Notes: generated from the letters alone by a model not told the origin. Shown: positions 1-6,068, numbered from the stretch's first letter. The stretch: DNA of 10,278 bases from Deinococcus multiflagellatus (GCF_020166415.1 NZ_JAIQXV010000038.1:1-10278); one strand, 5' to 3'. Numbers and translations: made by a program.

Positions 1-15
1 CTCATCGGTTGTCAT
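1..15 (-). CDS. Start of an unidentified gene leaving the window (5' fragment)
   Basis: On the minus strand an ATG at 15-13 opens a frame reading M-T-T-D-E before the sequence ends, so only five codons are visible and the product cannot be named. The start is supported by context rather than by the peptide. A GAGG sequence lies 8 nt upstream, and a near-consensus sigma-70 promoter lies about 30-55 nt upstream, pointing at this start. The gene is separated from luxS by the luxS terminator, so it is probably its own transcription unit. Confidence 0.5.
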
Positions 16-19
16 GCAC

Positions 20-71
<52 letters not shown>

Positions 72-132
72 CTCCCTCCCTTCGCTTTCCCTTTCGGCTT
101 GAGAGTCCCATAGAAAAACACCGTCTACAACG

Positions 133-160
133 AAAAAAGCGGCAGCCCAGTGGCCGCCGC
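133..160 (-). terminator. Intrinsic terminator of luxS
   Basis: On the minus strand a 9-bp stem (GCGGCGGCC paired with GGGCTGCCGC-side sequence, one G-U wobble, tetraloop ACTG) occupies 160-139 and is followed directly by six T residues (138-133). It begins about 18 nt after the luxS stop codon. The stem plus U-tract is a textbook Rho-independent terminator and insulates luxS from the promoter of the next minus-strand gene. Confidence 0.88.
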
Positions 161-178
161 CTTTCCCATTGAATGCCT

Positions 179-646
179 TTAGCGCTGGATCAACACCGTT
201 TCCTGGACCTTCAGGCCCTGGTCCAGCGCCGTGCGGGCCAGCTGCCGGGCGGTGGTCAGGTCATGGTCGCGGTAGTTACCACATTCCAGCTCGCTCACAC
301 CCGGGATGGGGCGGTCGTGGTTGGCGGTGTCCTGCAAGGCTGCCGTAAAAGCCTGCAGCACGCCTTCCTCGTTGGGCTCACCAATCACCGCCATATAAAG
401 GCCAGTGCGGCAGCCCATTGGCGAGACATCCACCACGTCCTGCAGGTGGTCGCGCAGGTAGCCAGCGAGCAGGTGTTCCAGCGTGTGAAGGGCGGCCGGC
501 TCGATAACACCCTGGTTGGGCTGAAGCAGCCGCAGATCATATTTGCTGATGCTGTCGCCGCGGGGCGTGGTCTTGACCCCAGCCAGCCGGATATAAGGCG
601 CGTGGACCCGGGTATGGTCCAGATCAAAGGACTCGATGTTTGCCAT
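179..646 (-). CDS. luxS: S-ribosylhomocysteine lyase LuxS
   Basis: A 155-residue protein, the usual LuxS length. LuxS cleaves S-ribosylhomocysteine to homocysteine and DPD, the precursor of AI-2, as part of the cytoplasmic activated-methyl cycle. The metal-binding motif H-T-L-E-H places ligands at H54 and H58 with the catalytic glutamate E57. The third ligand is C122 in E-C-G-N-Y-R-D-H, and the catalytic cysteine is C79 in G-C-R-T-G. All key residues are present, so it should be active. The frame is open further upstream (to 841), but the ATG at 646 is where LuxS homology begins. Upstream the minus strand reads CACAAT, 7 nt, ATG, suggesting a leaderless mRNA; the AAAGG next to the ATG is too close to be a good SD site. 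It is divergent from lspA and ends at its own terminator. Whether AI-2 is used as a signal here cannot be told. Confidence 0.97.
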   Translation of the reverse strand: MANIESFDLDHTRVHAPYIRLAGVKTTPRGDSISKYDLRLLQPNQGVIEPAALHTLEHLLAGYLRDHLQDVVDVSPMGCRTGLYMAVIGEPNEEGVLQAFTAALQDTANHDRPIPGVSELECGNYRDHDLTTARQLARTALDQGLKVQETVLIQR

Positions 647-653
647 ACCTTTT

Positions 654-659
654 ATTGTG
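654..659 (-). promoter_or_regulatory. Candidate -10 element of a leaderless luxS mRNA
   Basis: CACAAT on the minus strand ends 7 nt before the luxS ATG, the spacing expected if transcription starts at the start codon. No good -35 is seen at 16-18 nt upstream. The block GGCACAAT plus 7 nt plus ATG recurs before the alkyltransferase-like gene. Confidence 0.5.
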
Positions 660-772
660 CCGCGCCGTCCCAGGCAAGGCAGCGAACCCTCAGACGAACA
701 GGCCGCTGTCCTGCCGGGCACCCTTCGCCGCCGATGAGCCAGCTTCTCCCAACAGGGCCGAAAGGGGCTCTT

Positions 773-778
773 TATACT
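773..778 (+). promoter_or_regulatory. -10 element of a leaderless lspA mRNA
   Basis: TATACT is followed by 7 nt and then the GTG start of lspA. There is no SD sequence in the 7-nt interval and no clear -35. A weak 5-bp inverted repeat, GAGCC (736-740) and GGCTC (766-770), sits just upstream. The layout fits the -10-only promoters of leaderless Deinococcus genes. Confidence 0.65.
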
Positions 779-785
779 GCGCGGC

Positions 786-1313
786 GTGCCCACACTCACC
801 GACCGTTCGCGCCGCACGCCGCTGTGGCTGCCGCTGCTCATCGTCGCGCTGCTGGTGGCGGCGGATCAGGCCCTGAAAGCCTGGGCGCTGGCGACCCTTC
901 AACCATATGACCCAGCCCAGCCGTTTCTTCCCGGGCTGCTGGACTGGCAGCTGACCTTTAACACGGGCGCCGCCTGGAGCCTGTTCAGCGGCAGCGCCGT
1001 GCCCCTCGCGGTGGGCCGGCTGCTGGTGGGCCTGGGCCTGCTGGTGTATCTGGCCGTGCGGCCCCAGCCCCGCCTTCTCAGCGTGGTGTTGGCCATGATC
1101 GCGGCGGGCGCCATTGGCAACGCCATAGACGGGCTGCGGCAGGGCAGAGTGACCGACATGCTGCACTCGCCCCTGCTGAGCAGCGTGACGCGGGCGCTGT
1201 ACGGCGACGGTTTTCCCATCTTCAACATTGCCGACATGTGCGTGGTGCTGGGCACCATCCTTCTGATTGTGCTGAGCCTGCTGGGCGAGCGCCGCGCCAA
1301 AGCCAGCGCCTGA
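786..1313 (+). CDS. lspA: Lipoprotein signal peptidase (signal peptidase II)
   Basis: A 175-residue polytopic protein. LspA is the inner-membrane aspartyl protease that removes signal peptides from diacylglyceryl-modified prolipoproteins. Four hydrophobic segments are visible at about residues 12-29, 71-91, 97-115 and 149-168, the usual LspA topology. Family motifs are D27-Q near helix 1, F-N-T-G-A-A-W (58-64), G-N-A-I-D (111-115), G-R-V-T-D (120-124) and F-N-I-A-D (146-150). D124 and D150 match the catalytic pair. Two differences from the common form are seen: the arginine of GNxxDR is replaced by G116, and the segment between the two aspartates is longer than usual (25 residues). The GTG start is chosen because it begins at the first family residues and lies 7 nt after TATACT. 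The gene is divergent from luxS and convergent with rpmB. Confidence 0.95.
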   Translation: MPTLTDRSRRTPLWLPLLIVALLVAADQALKAWALATLQPYDPAQPFLPGLLDWQLTFNTGAAWSLFSGSAVPLAVGRLLVGLGLLVYLAVRPQPRLLSVVLAMIAAGAIGNAIDGLRQGRVTDMLHSPLLSSVTRALYGDGFPIFNIADMCVVLGTILLIVLSLLGERRAKASA

Positions 1314-1333
1314 ACAAGGGGACTGTCAAAGCG

Positions 1334-1365
1334 AAGTGGCCCCGTCAGACTGACTGGGGCCACTT
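1334..1365. terminator. Bidirectional hairpin between lspA and rpmB
   Basis: AAGTGGCCCC (1334-1343) is perfectly complementary to GGGGCCACTT (1356-1365), and a further 3 bp can form inside with one bulged T. It lies between two convergent genes and ends 19 nt before the rpmB stop side. T-tracts are poor in both directions, so termination strength is uncertain, but the position and the perfect 10-bp stem fit a shared terminator. Confidence 0.65.
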
Positions 1366-1384
1366 TCGAATTGGGGGACTGCGT

Positions 1385-1600
<216 letters not shown>

Positions 1601-1705
1601 GATGACTCTCCTTCTTCAGTCCGACCTTCGTTCTTGGGGGCCAGGGGGACAGGGCCCGCTGTTGGGCACCGCGCCGCGCCGACCCCAGGTCAGACAAGCC
1701 GTCCG

Positions 1706-1735
1706 ACTGTAGCACATGGCCAGCGCTGCAAGCAA
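1706..1735 (-). promoter_or_regulatory. Candidate promoter of rpmB
   Basis: On the minus strand TACAGT (1711-1706) carries an upstream TGC, so it is an extended -10, with a partial -35 match TTGCTT (1735-1730) at 18 nt. Transcription from here would give a leader of about 100 nt before rpmB. Confidence 0.5.
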
Positions 1736-1764
1736 AGGCCCACACATCATCATACCCCGAGGCC

Positions 1765-1796
1765 AAAAAGGATGGACGGCGCACGCGGCGCCGCCC
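1765..1796 (-). terminator. Intrinsic terminator of the GlsB/YeaQ-like gene
   Basis: On the minus strand GGGCGGCGC (1796-1788) pairs with GCGCCGTCC (1782-1774) around a 5-nt loop, with one G-U wobble. ATCC and then five T residues (1769-1765) follow. It starts 21 nt after the stop codon. The T-run is offset by four bases, so it may be of moderate strength. Confidence 0.7.
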
Positions 1797-1817
1797 AGAA
1801 GAAAAGCCTGACAAGGG

Positions 1818-2087
1818 TTAGCGAAGGATGCGCAGGGCCTTCAGGATGGCAATCAGCACCACGCTGCCCACCACGCCCCACACGATGCTCCAGAAGCTGA
1901 AGCCGCTGCCCGCCACGTCGGCCGAGCCAATGTTGAGCCAGCTGCCGAAGACGGCCTGGGCCAGCAGGCTGCCCACGATCCCGATCAGGATGTTGGCGAT
2001 GGCGCCCTGCTGCGCGTTCGTCTTCATGATCAAGCTGGCCAGCCACCCCACCAGAGCACCCACAAGAATCGTAATAATCCAACCCAT
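1818..2087 (-). CDS. GlsB/YeaQ/YmgE family stress-response membrane protein
   Basis: An 89-residue very hydrophobic protein of the transglycosylase-associated family (YeaQ/YmgE/GlsB), small envelope proteins often induced under stress; the molecular function is not established. The start [17 protein letters not shown] is characteristic. Three membrane segments are visible at about 2-20, 29-48 and 64-86, with glycines spaced along the helices. A short polar loop lies at about 50-62. The ATG has a strong SD site, GGGAGGT (2101-2095), 7 nt upstream, and a TACAAT candidate -10 about 95 nt upstream. It has its own terminator and is divergent from thrC, so it is a single-gene unit. The name rests on family resemblance only. 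Confidence 0.9.
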   Translation of the reverse strand: MGWIITILVGALVGWLASLIMKTNAQQGAIANILIGIVGSLLAQAVFGSWLNIGSADVAGSGFSFWSIVWGVVGSVVLIAILKALRILR

Positions 2088-2180
2088 GATCTTGACCTCC
2101 CTTTTCTTGGTTCTTCTGCGAATTTGAAATCAACGATGCCGTTCGTTGTGAAGGCAGCATGCGACCGTGCCAAACAGGCA

Positions 2181-2186
2181 ATTGTA
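2181..2186 (-). promoter_or_regulatory. Candidate -10 for the GlsB/YeaQ-like gene
   Basis: The minus strand reads TACAAT here, close to consensus. TTGAGA lies 13 nt further upstream, too near for a normal -35, so either only the -10 is used or another sigma factor or activator is involved. It would give an 85-90 nt leader before the ATG at 2087. Confidence 0.4.
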
Positions 2187-2283
2187 GAGGTGCGTACTTT
2201 CTCAAGAGGGGTTGAAGGCGGGATGGATGTCCCCCAAATCTGGGCTAAGGGACGAGGCCACTTTTGCCCCCGACAACGCTCAT

Positions 2284-2308
2284 TTCTGACCTGACCCATA
2301 AGTCAGAA
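2284..2308. repeat. Inverted repeat upstream of thrC
   Basis: TTCTGAC (2284-2290) and GTCAGAA (2302-2308) are perfect 7-bp arms separated by 11 nt, in the 378-nt gap between the divergent GlsB/YeaQ-like gene and thrC. The 18-nt centre-to-centre arm distance would suit a dimeric regulator, but a hairpin or chance is also possible. Apart from this, the TACAAT site and weak promoter matches, I see nothing definite between 2190 and 2435. Confidence 0.4.
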
Positions 2309-2450
2309 CAGCGGTGTCAAGTGACGTTGAGCAGGAGGGTTGACCCATTCACGCCTCCCCATTCAAGCGGCGGCCCGTTAGGCAAGCGCCCGCATTTGTC
2401 TTACCCCGGCTGGGGCGCCGGCGCCTGCGGCTGGGTAGCATGCCGGAAAC

Positions 2451-2455
2451 GGAGG
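2451..2455 (+). promoter_or_regulatory. Shine-Dalgarno site of thrC
   Basis: GGAGG lies 10 nt before the ATG of thrC. It is inside an eight-codon open frame (ATG at 2440, TGA at 2464-2466) whose stop overlaps the thrC start as TGATG. TAGCAT at 2436-2441 could be a -10 that would give a short leader carrying this SD site; no -35 supports it. Confidence 0.6.
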
Positions 2456-2465
2456 CCCCACCCTG

Positions 2466-3506
2466 ATGCCCGGACTACTTGAACGCTACCGACCGTATCT
2501 GCCCGTCACGCCGCAAACGCCCCTGCTGAGCCTCAGTGAAGGCAGCACGCCCCTGATTCACGCGCCGCGCCTGAGTGAGCACCTGGGCGTTGAGCTGCAC
2601 CTGAAATACGAGGGGCTAAATCCCACCGGCAGCTTCAAGGACCGGGGCATGGTGGTGGCCGTGGCCAAAGCGGCCGAGGCCGGGGCCGACACCGTGATCT
2701 GCGCCAGCACCGGCAACACCAGCGCCGCCGCTGCCGCCTACGCCAGCCGCGCCGGCCTGCGCTGCATCGTGCTCATTCCCGACGGCAACATCGCGCTGGG
2801 CAAGCTGGCGCAGGCGGTGGCTTACGGCGCGCAGATTGTGGCGGTGCGCGGCAACTTCGATGAAGCCCTGCACCTGGTGCGCGAGATCAGCGAGCAGCGG
2901 CCCATCGCCCTGGTCAATTCGGTCAATCCCCACCGCCTGCAGGGCCAGAAAACGGCGGCCTTTGAACTCGTGGATGAACTGGGCGCCGCCCCGGACATCC
3001 TGGCGCTACCCGTGGGCAACGCCGGGAACATCAGCGCGTACTGGATGGGCTTCCGGGAGTACCTCAGCGCCGGGCAGATGGAGACCTTGCCGCGCATGTG
3101 GGGCTTCCAGGCCTCGGGGGCGGCGCCACTGGCCCGGGGCCTGGACCGGGTGGAGCAGCCCGAGACCCTGGCCACCGCCATCCGCATTGGCGCGCCCGCC
3201 AGCGCCCACCTTGCCCGCGCGGCCGTGCAGGAATCCGGTGGGCTCTTTGACCATGTCAGCGACGACGAGATCATGGCGGCCTACCACCTTGTGGCGCGTG
3301 AGGGGGTCTTCTGCGAGCCCGCCAGCGCCGCCCCGGTGGCCGGGCTGCTGAAGCTGCACGCCGAGGGCCGCCTGAGCCCCGGGCAGCGGGTGGTGGCAGT
3401 GCTTACCGGCAACGGCCTGAAGGACCCGGGCAGCGCCATGCGCGCCGTGCAGGCCCCCGCCGCTGTGGACGCCACCATGAACGCGGTGCTGGCGAGCCTG
3501 GCATGA
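2466..3506 (+). CDS. thrC: Threonine synthase
   Basis: A 346-residue fold-type II PLP enzyme that converts O-phospho-L-homoserine to L-threonine and phosphate, the last step of the threonine pathway, in the cytoplasm. The PLP lysine is K58 in [10 protein letters not shown]. The substrate/cofactor loop S-T-G-N-T-S-A is at 81-87 and the phosphate-binding glycine loop G-N-A-G-N-I-S at 184-190. The C-terminal L-T-G-N-G-L-K-D motif is also typical. The size fits the short bacterial form (about 350 residues), not the E. coli form of more than 420. The ATG is chosen because GGAGG precedes it and homology begins near the N-terminus. thrB follows 112 nt later on the same strand, so the two are likely a functional pair, although a large hairpin lies between them. 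Confidence 0.96.
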   Translation: MPGLLERYRPYLPVTPQTPLLSLSEGSTPLIHAPRLSEHLGVELHLKYEGLNPTGSFKDRGMVVAVAKAAEAGADTVICASTGNTSAAAAAYASRAGLRCIVLIPDGNIALGKLAQAVAYGAQIVAVRGNFDEALHLVREISEQRPIALVNSVNPHRLQGQKTAAFELVDELGAAPDILALPVGNAGNISAYWMGFREYLSAGQMETLPRMWGFQASGAAPLARGLDRVEQPETLATAIRIGAPASAHLARAAVQESGGLFDHVSDDEIMAAYHLVAREGVFCEPASAAPVAGLLKLHAEGRLSPGQRVVAVLTGNGLKDPGSAMRAVQAPAAVDATMNAVLASLA

Positions 3507-3550
3507 GGGGGGGGGAAGGGTCTAAGGGTCTAAGGGTCCAAGGGTCTAAG
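3507..3550 (+). repeat. G-rich 8-nt tandem repeat with G-quadruplex potential
   Basis: Directly after the thrC stop are nine G residues, AA, and then four copies of the unit AAGGGTCT (3516-3547, third copy ending TCC). The strand therefore has a G9 run plus four GGG runs separated by 2-5 nt, which satisfies the usual G3+N1-7 quadruplex rule. The unit looks like a telomere-type repeat, but this is a resemblance only. Confidence 0.85.
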
Positions 3551-3597
3551 AGCAACAGGGGCTCCTCCTTAGACCCTTTGACCCTCGACCCTTTGAC
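3521..3597 (+). repeat. Long imperfect hairpin between thrC and thrB
   Basis: The repeat block 3521-3550 is followed, after a 17-nt spacer, by an imperfect complement at 3568-3597 made of GACCCT units. Aligning the arms gives about 30 paired positions with three single mismatches plus one mismatch next to a one-base gap. There is no T-tract after it, so it is not a standard intrinsic terminator. It could be an mRNA-stabilising structure, an attenuator, or a copy of a dispersed small repeat, a class known in Deinococcus genomes. Confidence 0.75.
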
Positions 3598-3616
3598 GGG
3601 CCCCCGCAGGGGGCCC
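3598..3616 (+). promoter_or_regulatory. GC hairpin covering the ribosome-binding region of thrB
   Basis: GGGCCCCC (3598-3605) pairs perfectly with GGGGGCCC (3609-3616) around a GCA loop, ending 2 nt before the thrB ATG. The only SD-like sequence, AGGGGG (3608-3613), is inside the 3' arm. If the hairpin forms, ribosome access would be restricted. Its effect is inferred from the sequence only. Confidence 0.65.
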
Positions 3617-3618
3617 TC

Positions 3619-4530
3619 ATGACCTTCACCGTGCGCGCACCGGCCAGCAGCGCGAACCTGGGACCGGGCTTCGACAGCCTGGGCCTCAGTGTGCCGCTGT
3701 ACACCACCGTGCGCGTGACCCCGCAGGCCGTGACCGAAGTGGTGCCGCTGGGCCCCGAACTGGCCGCGACCCCGGCGGACGAGAGCAACTACGTGTACCG
3801 GGCCATGCAGCTGGCGGCGCGGCGGGCGGGGCGGCCCTTGCCCCCGGCCCGCGTGGAAATCGAGACCGAGGTGCCGCTGGCCCGGGGCCTGGGCAGCAGC
3901 GCCGCCGCGCTGGTGGCGGGCATCGTGGCGGGCAACGAACTGCTGGGCCGCCCACTGGACACCGAAACGGTGCTGGACGTGGCGGCGCGGGAAGAAGGCC
4001 ACCCCGACAACGTGGCCCCGGCCCTGCTGGGCGGCATCGTGGTGGCCACCCTGGACCGCCTGGGCACCCACTACGTGCGCCTGAGCCCCCCGGCGCATCT
4101 GGGGGTGACGGTGCTGGTCCCCGACTTTGAGCTGAGCACGAGCAAGGCCCGCGCGGTGCTGCCGAAGGAATACAGCCGCGCCGACGCCGTACACGCCCTG
4201 TCGCACGCGGCGCTGCTGGTGGGGGCACTGGCCCAGGGCCGCCTGGACCTGCTGCGCCACGCCATGCAGGACTACATCCACCAGACGTGGCGCGCGCCGC
4301 TGGTGCCGGGCCTGAGCGACATTCTGGACGAGGCGTGGCGGCACGGCGCCCTGGGCGCGGCCCTGAGCGGCGCCGGGCCCACCGTGCTGTGCTTTCACGA
4401 CACCCGGCAGCCCACAGCGGGCCTGCACGCCTACCTGCAGGGCGTGATGGCCCGCAACAGCTTGAGTGGACAGGTGATGGACTTCCGTATCGACGAGGCC
4501 GGTACGTTGGTCGAGCCGGGCCCCTCGTAA
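3619..4530 (+). CDS. thrB: Homoserine kinase (GHMP family)
   Basis: A 303-residue GHMP-superfamily kinase that phosphorylates L-homoserine with ATP to give the substrate of threonine synthase. The N-terminal strand with [12 protein letters not shown] (8-19) and the ATP loop [12 protein letters not shown] (86-97) are diagnostic. E-G-H-P-D-N (126-131) is the motif that separates homoserine kinases from other GHMP kinases. The C-terminal motif [10 protein letters not shown] (246-255) is present, and the length matches the family. The ATG is fixed by the N-terminal homology, although its SD-like region lies in a hairpin. It follows thrC, the reverse of the reaction order, and faces the cytochrome gene. 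A 6-bp stem (GCCCCT/AGGGGC) with loop CGTA spans the stop codon. Confidence 0.96.
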   Translation: MTFTVRAPASSANLGPGFDSLGLSVPLYTTVRVTPQAVTEVVPLGPELAATPADESNYVYRAMQLAARRAGRPLPPARVEIETEVPLARGLGSSAAALVAGIVAGNELLGRPLDTETVLDVAAREEGHPDNVAPALLGGIVVATLDRLGTHYVRLSPPAHLGVTVLVPDFELSTSKARAVLPKEYSRADAVHALSHAALLVGALAQGRLDLLRHAMQDYIHQTWRAPLVPGLSDILDEAWRHGALGAALSGAGPTVLCFHDTRQPTAGLHAYLQGVMARNSLSGQVMDFRIDEAGTLVEPGPS

Positions 4531-4705
4531 GGGGCTCTGAGGGTCTGGCCGTGCCGGCACCCCCAGGGCAACACGGACTGTTCAGCCCATGCGTTCCCGT
4601 CTACAGGCCATGACAGCCACATGCACACAACAACTGGCTGGGGGATGACCCAAGGCGCCCCTAACGGCGGCTCAGGCCACTCTGCGCGGTGATGCTGGGT
4701 CGCGA

Positions 4706-4753
4706 TCCTCTCCCCTCGTGGAAGAGGACCCCGTGCAGCGAGGGGTGATGGGG
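4706..4753. repeat. REP-like nested palindromes
   Basis: TCCTCT (4706-4711) pairs with AGAGGA (4723-4728), and CCCCTCG (4712-4718) pairs with CGAGGGG (4739-4745), so the two stems interlock and exclude each other or form a pseudoknot. The block ends GGGGTGATGGGG. The CTCTCCCC...GAGAGG...GGGGTGAGGGG style is common in dispersed intergenic palindromic repeats of GC-rich bacteria. Copy number cannot be judged from one window. Confidence 0.5.
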
Positions 4754-4803
4754 TTCTTTCGTCAACCGCTCTAAGCGGTCCCCACTGAACCGGCCACAAC
4801 GCG

Positions 4804-4835
4804 GCCAGCCCGCGACCATCTGGCCACGGGCTGGC
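4804..4835. terminator. Inverted repeat between thrB and the cytochrome gene
   Basis: GCCAGCCCG (4804-4812) and CGGGCTGGC (4827-4835) form a perfect 9-bp stem with a 14-nt loop, 13 nt after the cytochrome stop. No T-tract follows on either strand, so the terminator role is inferred from position. Confidence 0.5.
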
Positions 4836-4847
4836 AGGAGGCAGGCT

Positions 4848-5567
4848 TCAGTTCAGGGTCTTGATGTAAGCCTGCAGGTCTGCCACCTGGGCGTCGCTGA
4901 TCTGGGCTTCAGAGAAGCGGGGCATCACGTTGCTCAGCTGGCGCACCGGGGTTTTGCCTTCGCGCAGGGTGGTCTTGAACTGGGCCAGGGTCCAGCTTTT
5001 GACACTGTCTTCGCCCACCAGCGAGGGGCCAAGGGCGCCCTCGGCCTGCTGGCCGTGGCAGCCGGCACAGTTGCTCGCGTACACCGTGCGGCCCGCTTCG
5101 GCGTTGCCCGTGGCCTCGCCCGCCGCGCCGCCCGCTGTGGCCTGGTCGCCTGCCTGACCGGCGGCTGGTGTGGCGCCGCTTCCGGCCGCCGCGCCCCCTG
5201 CACCGCTGTCTTCCTGCTGGTCGGTGGCTTCTTCGCCCTCGGCGCTGGCGGGGTCCTCGCCCTGGTTCTGGCTGTCCTGGGCCTCGCCCTGGTCGCCGGC
5301 CGCCGTGCCCGTTTCATTGCTGCCCGCCGCTTCACGGCCACCGCCGCTGGCGCTGCCCTCACCCTGGACCTGCCCACCAGCCATGCCACCACCTGAAGCC
5401 GGCGTGCCCGAGGCCTCGGTCTGCCCCTCGCCCGCCGCGGCCAGGGTGGGCTTGGCCATCAAGCGGGGGGTCACGATCAGCATGGCAATGCCCAGAATGA
5501 CCCCCAGTGTCACGCCCAGCGCCCATGACAGGACGCTGCCAGCGGTTCGGTTGCGCGCTTCGTTCAT
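4848..5567 (-). CDS. Membrane-anchored c-type cytochrome with long acidic linker
   Basis: A 239-residue protein with three parts. Residues 13-32 form one hydrophobic helix after a short N-terminus with two arginines, probably an uncleaved membrane anchor. Residues about 43-155 are a low-complexity linker rich in G, A, E, Q, D and S. Residues about 156-239 are a class I cytochrome c domain, with the haem site C-A-G-C-H (167-171) and a likely axial methionine M215 in N-V-M-P-R-F. The haem domain would be outside the membrane and carry electrons to or from a respiratory complex; the partner is not visible. The frame is open upstream to 5801, overlapping the next gene, but the ATG at 5567 precedes the membrane helix and follows TATGCT by 6 nt, so it is preferred. 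Linker length may vary between strains. Confidence 0.9.
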   Translation of the reverse strand: MNEARNRTAGSVLSWALGVTLGVILGIAMLIVTPRLMAKPTLAAAGEGQTEASGTPASGGGMAGGQVQGEGSASGGGREAAGSNETGTAAGDQGEAQDSQNQGEDPASAEGEEATDQQEDSGAGGAAAGSGATPAAGQAGDQATAGGAAGEATGNAEAGRTVYASNCAGCHGQQAEGALGPSLVGEDSVKSWTLAQFKTTLREGKTPVRQLSNVMPRFSEAQISDAQVADLQAYIKTLN

Positions 5568-5573
5568 GCCGGG

Positions 5574-5579
5574 AGCATA
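5574..5579 (-). promoter_or_regulatory. Candidate -10 of a leaderless cytochrome mRNA
   Basis: TATGCT on the minus strand ends 6 nt before the ATG at 5567, and no SD sequence lies between. It sits in the 58-nt gap after the ATL stop, implying the cytochrome has its own promoter even though both genes point the same way. Confidence 0.55.
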
Positions 5580-5625
5580 CTGCGCGCGCCCGGCCGCCGC
5601 GCGCCAGGGCAGGGTTGGCATTTCT

Positions 5626-5988
5626 TCATGCCTGATCCAGCAGGGTGGGCGGCGGTCCGTGGGGGCTGTCCTCTGGCCACCACTGCAGCCGGGCCAGATC
5701 ACAGCGGCCCGAGTCATCGAAGGTGACGCCCTCGGCCCGCAGCAACCCTTCTTGCAGCGCGCCGAACCCCAGTTTGTGCGTGCTGACACGGCCCTGGGCA
5801 TTGATTACCCGTTGCCAGGGCAGCGCCGAGCCGTTCATCAGGCTGTTCAGCACAAACCCCGCCTGCCGGGCAGCGCCGGGTTGCCCCGCCAGCAGGGCCA
5901 ACTGGCCATAGGTCATCACGCGGCCCGCCGGAATGCGGGCCACCAGGGCCAGCACGCGGTCACGAAAGCCGGACTCAGGAGCGGTCAT
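5626..5988 (-). CDS. Alkyltransferase-like protein (MGMT-family DNA-binding domain)
   Basis: A 120-residue single-domain protein like the DNA-binding domain of O6-alkylguanine-DNA alkyltransferases: P-A-G-R-V-M-T-Y-G-Q-L-A (20-31), the arginine region A-R-Q-A-G (40-44), and N-A-Q-G-R-V-S (63-69). The active-site motif PCHRV is P-W-Q-R-V (57-61), so the alkyl-accepting cysteine is a tryptophan, the mark of ATL proteins. Known ATLs bind O6-alkylguanine, flip the base and mark the lesion for nucleotide excision repair without removing the alkyl group. The only cysteine is C96, outside the motif. The usual ATL motif has histidine after tryptophan; glutamine is found here. Two starts are possible: ATG at 5997 with GAAGG 7 nt upstream, or ATG at 5988 with CACAAT 7 nt upstream. 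The second matches luxS and is chosen. Confidence 0.9.
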   Translation of the reverse strand: MTAPESGFRDRVLALVARIPAGRVMTYGQLALLAGQPGAARQAGFVLNSLMNGSALPWQRVINAQGRVSTHKLGFGALQEGLLRAEGVTFDDSGRCDLARLQWWPEDSPHGPPPTLLDQA

Positions 5989-5995
5989 CGCCCCC

Positions 5996-6001
5996 ATTGT
6001 G
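5996..6001 (-). promoter_or_regulatory. Candidate -10 of a leaderless ATL mRNA
   Basis: CACAAT on the minus strand is followed by 7 nt and ATG (5988). With the preceding GG the block is identical to the one before luxS. It overlaps the alternative ATG at 5997, so if it is the -10 the longer protein is not made from this transcript. Confidence 0.45.
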
Positions 6002-6068
6002 CCGCCTTCTGCCGGGGGTGCGGGCGCTGCCAGTCTGAAGGCAGGTGGGGCGTACCCCAGCCAGTGAA

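Larger units (their letters stand above)
4531..4847. other. Gene-free stretch with several palindromes
   Basis: This 317-nt gap between convergent genes has no credible ORF, tRNA or known RNA. It contains a block of nested inverted repeats (4706-4745), a 6-bp hairpin ACCGCT-CTA-AGCGGT (4765-4779) flanked by GGTTC (4752-4756) and GAACC (4787-4791), and a 9-bp inverted repeat next to the cytochrome stop (4804-4835). Transcription from both sides ends here. I see no clear promoter inside. Confidence 0.6.

Noticed and set aside
173..910. 245-codon plus-strand open frame over luxS
   Set aside because: It runs antisense to luxS, whose metal ligands and length are all correct, and into lspA in the wrong frame.
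3507..3618. CRISPR-like repeat array between thrC and thrB
   Set aside because: The unit is 8 nt with no spacers and no cas genes nearby; it is a simple tandem repeat.
3403..4560. 385-codon minus-strand open frame antisense to thrB
   Set aside because: It is a GC-rich shadow of thrB with biased H/Q/G/R composition and no recognisable domain; thrB on the plus strand has all kinase motifs.
4531..4847. Possible tRNA or tRNA remnant (GGTTC ... GAACC)
   Set aside because: No acceptor stem, anticodon arm or T-loop consensus can be assembled around it.
5568..5801. Longer N-terminus for the cytochrome
   Set aside because: It would overlap the ATL gene, adds no signal sequence and would put the membrane helix at residue 90; the ATG at 5567 has a -10 at leaderless spacing.
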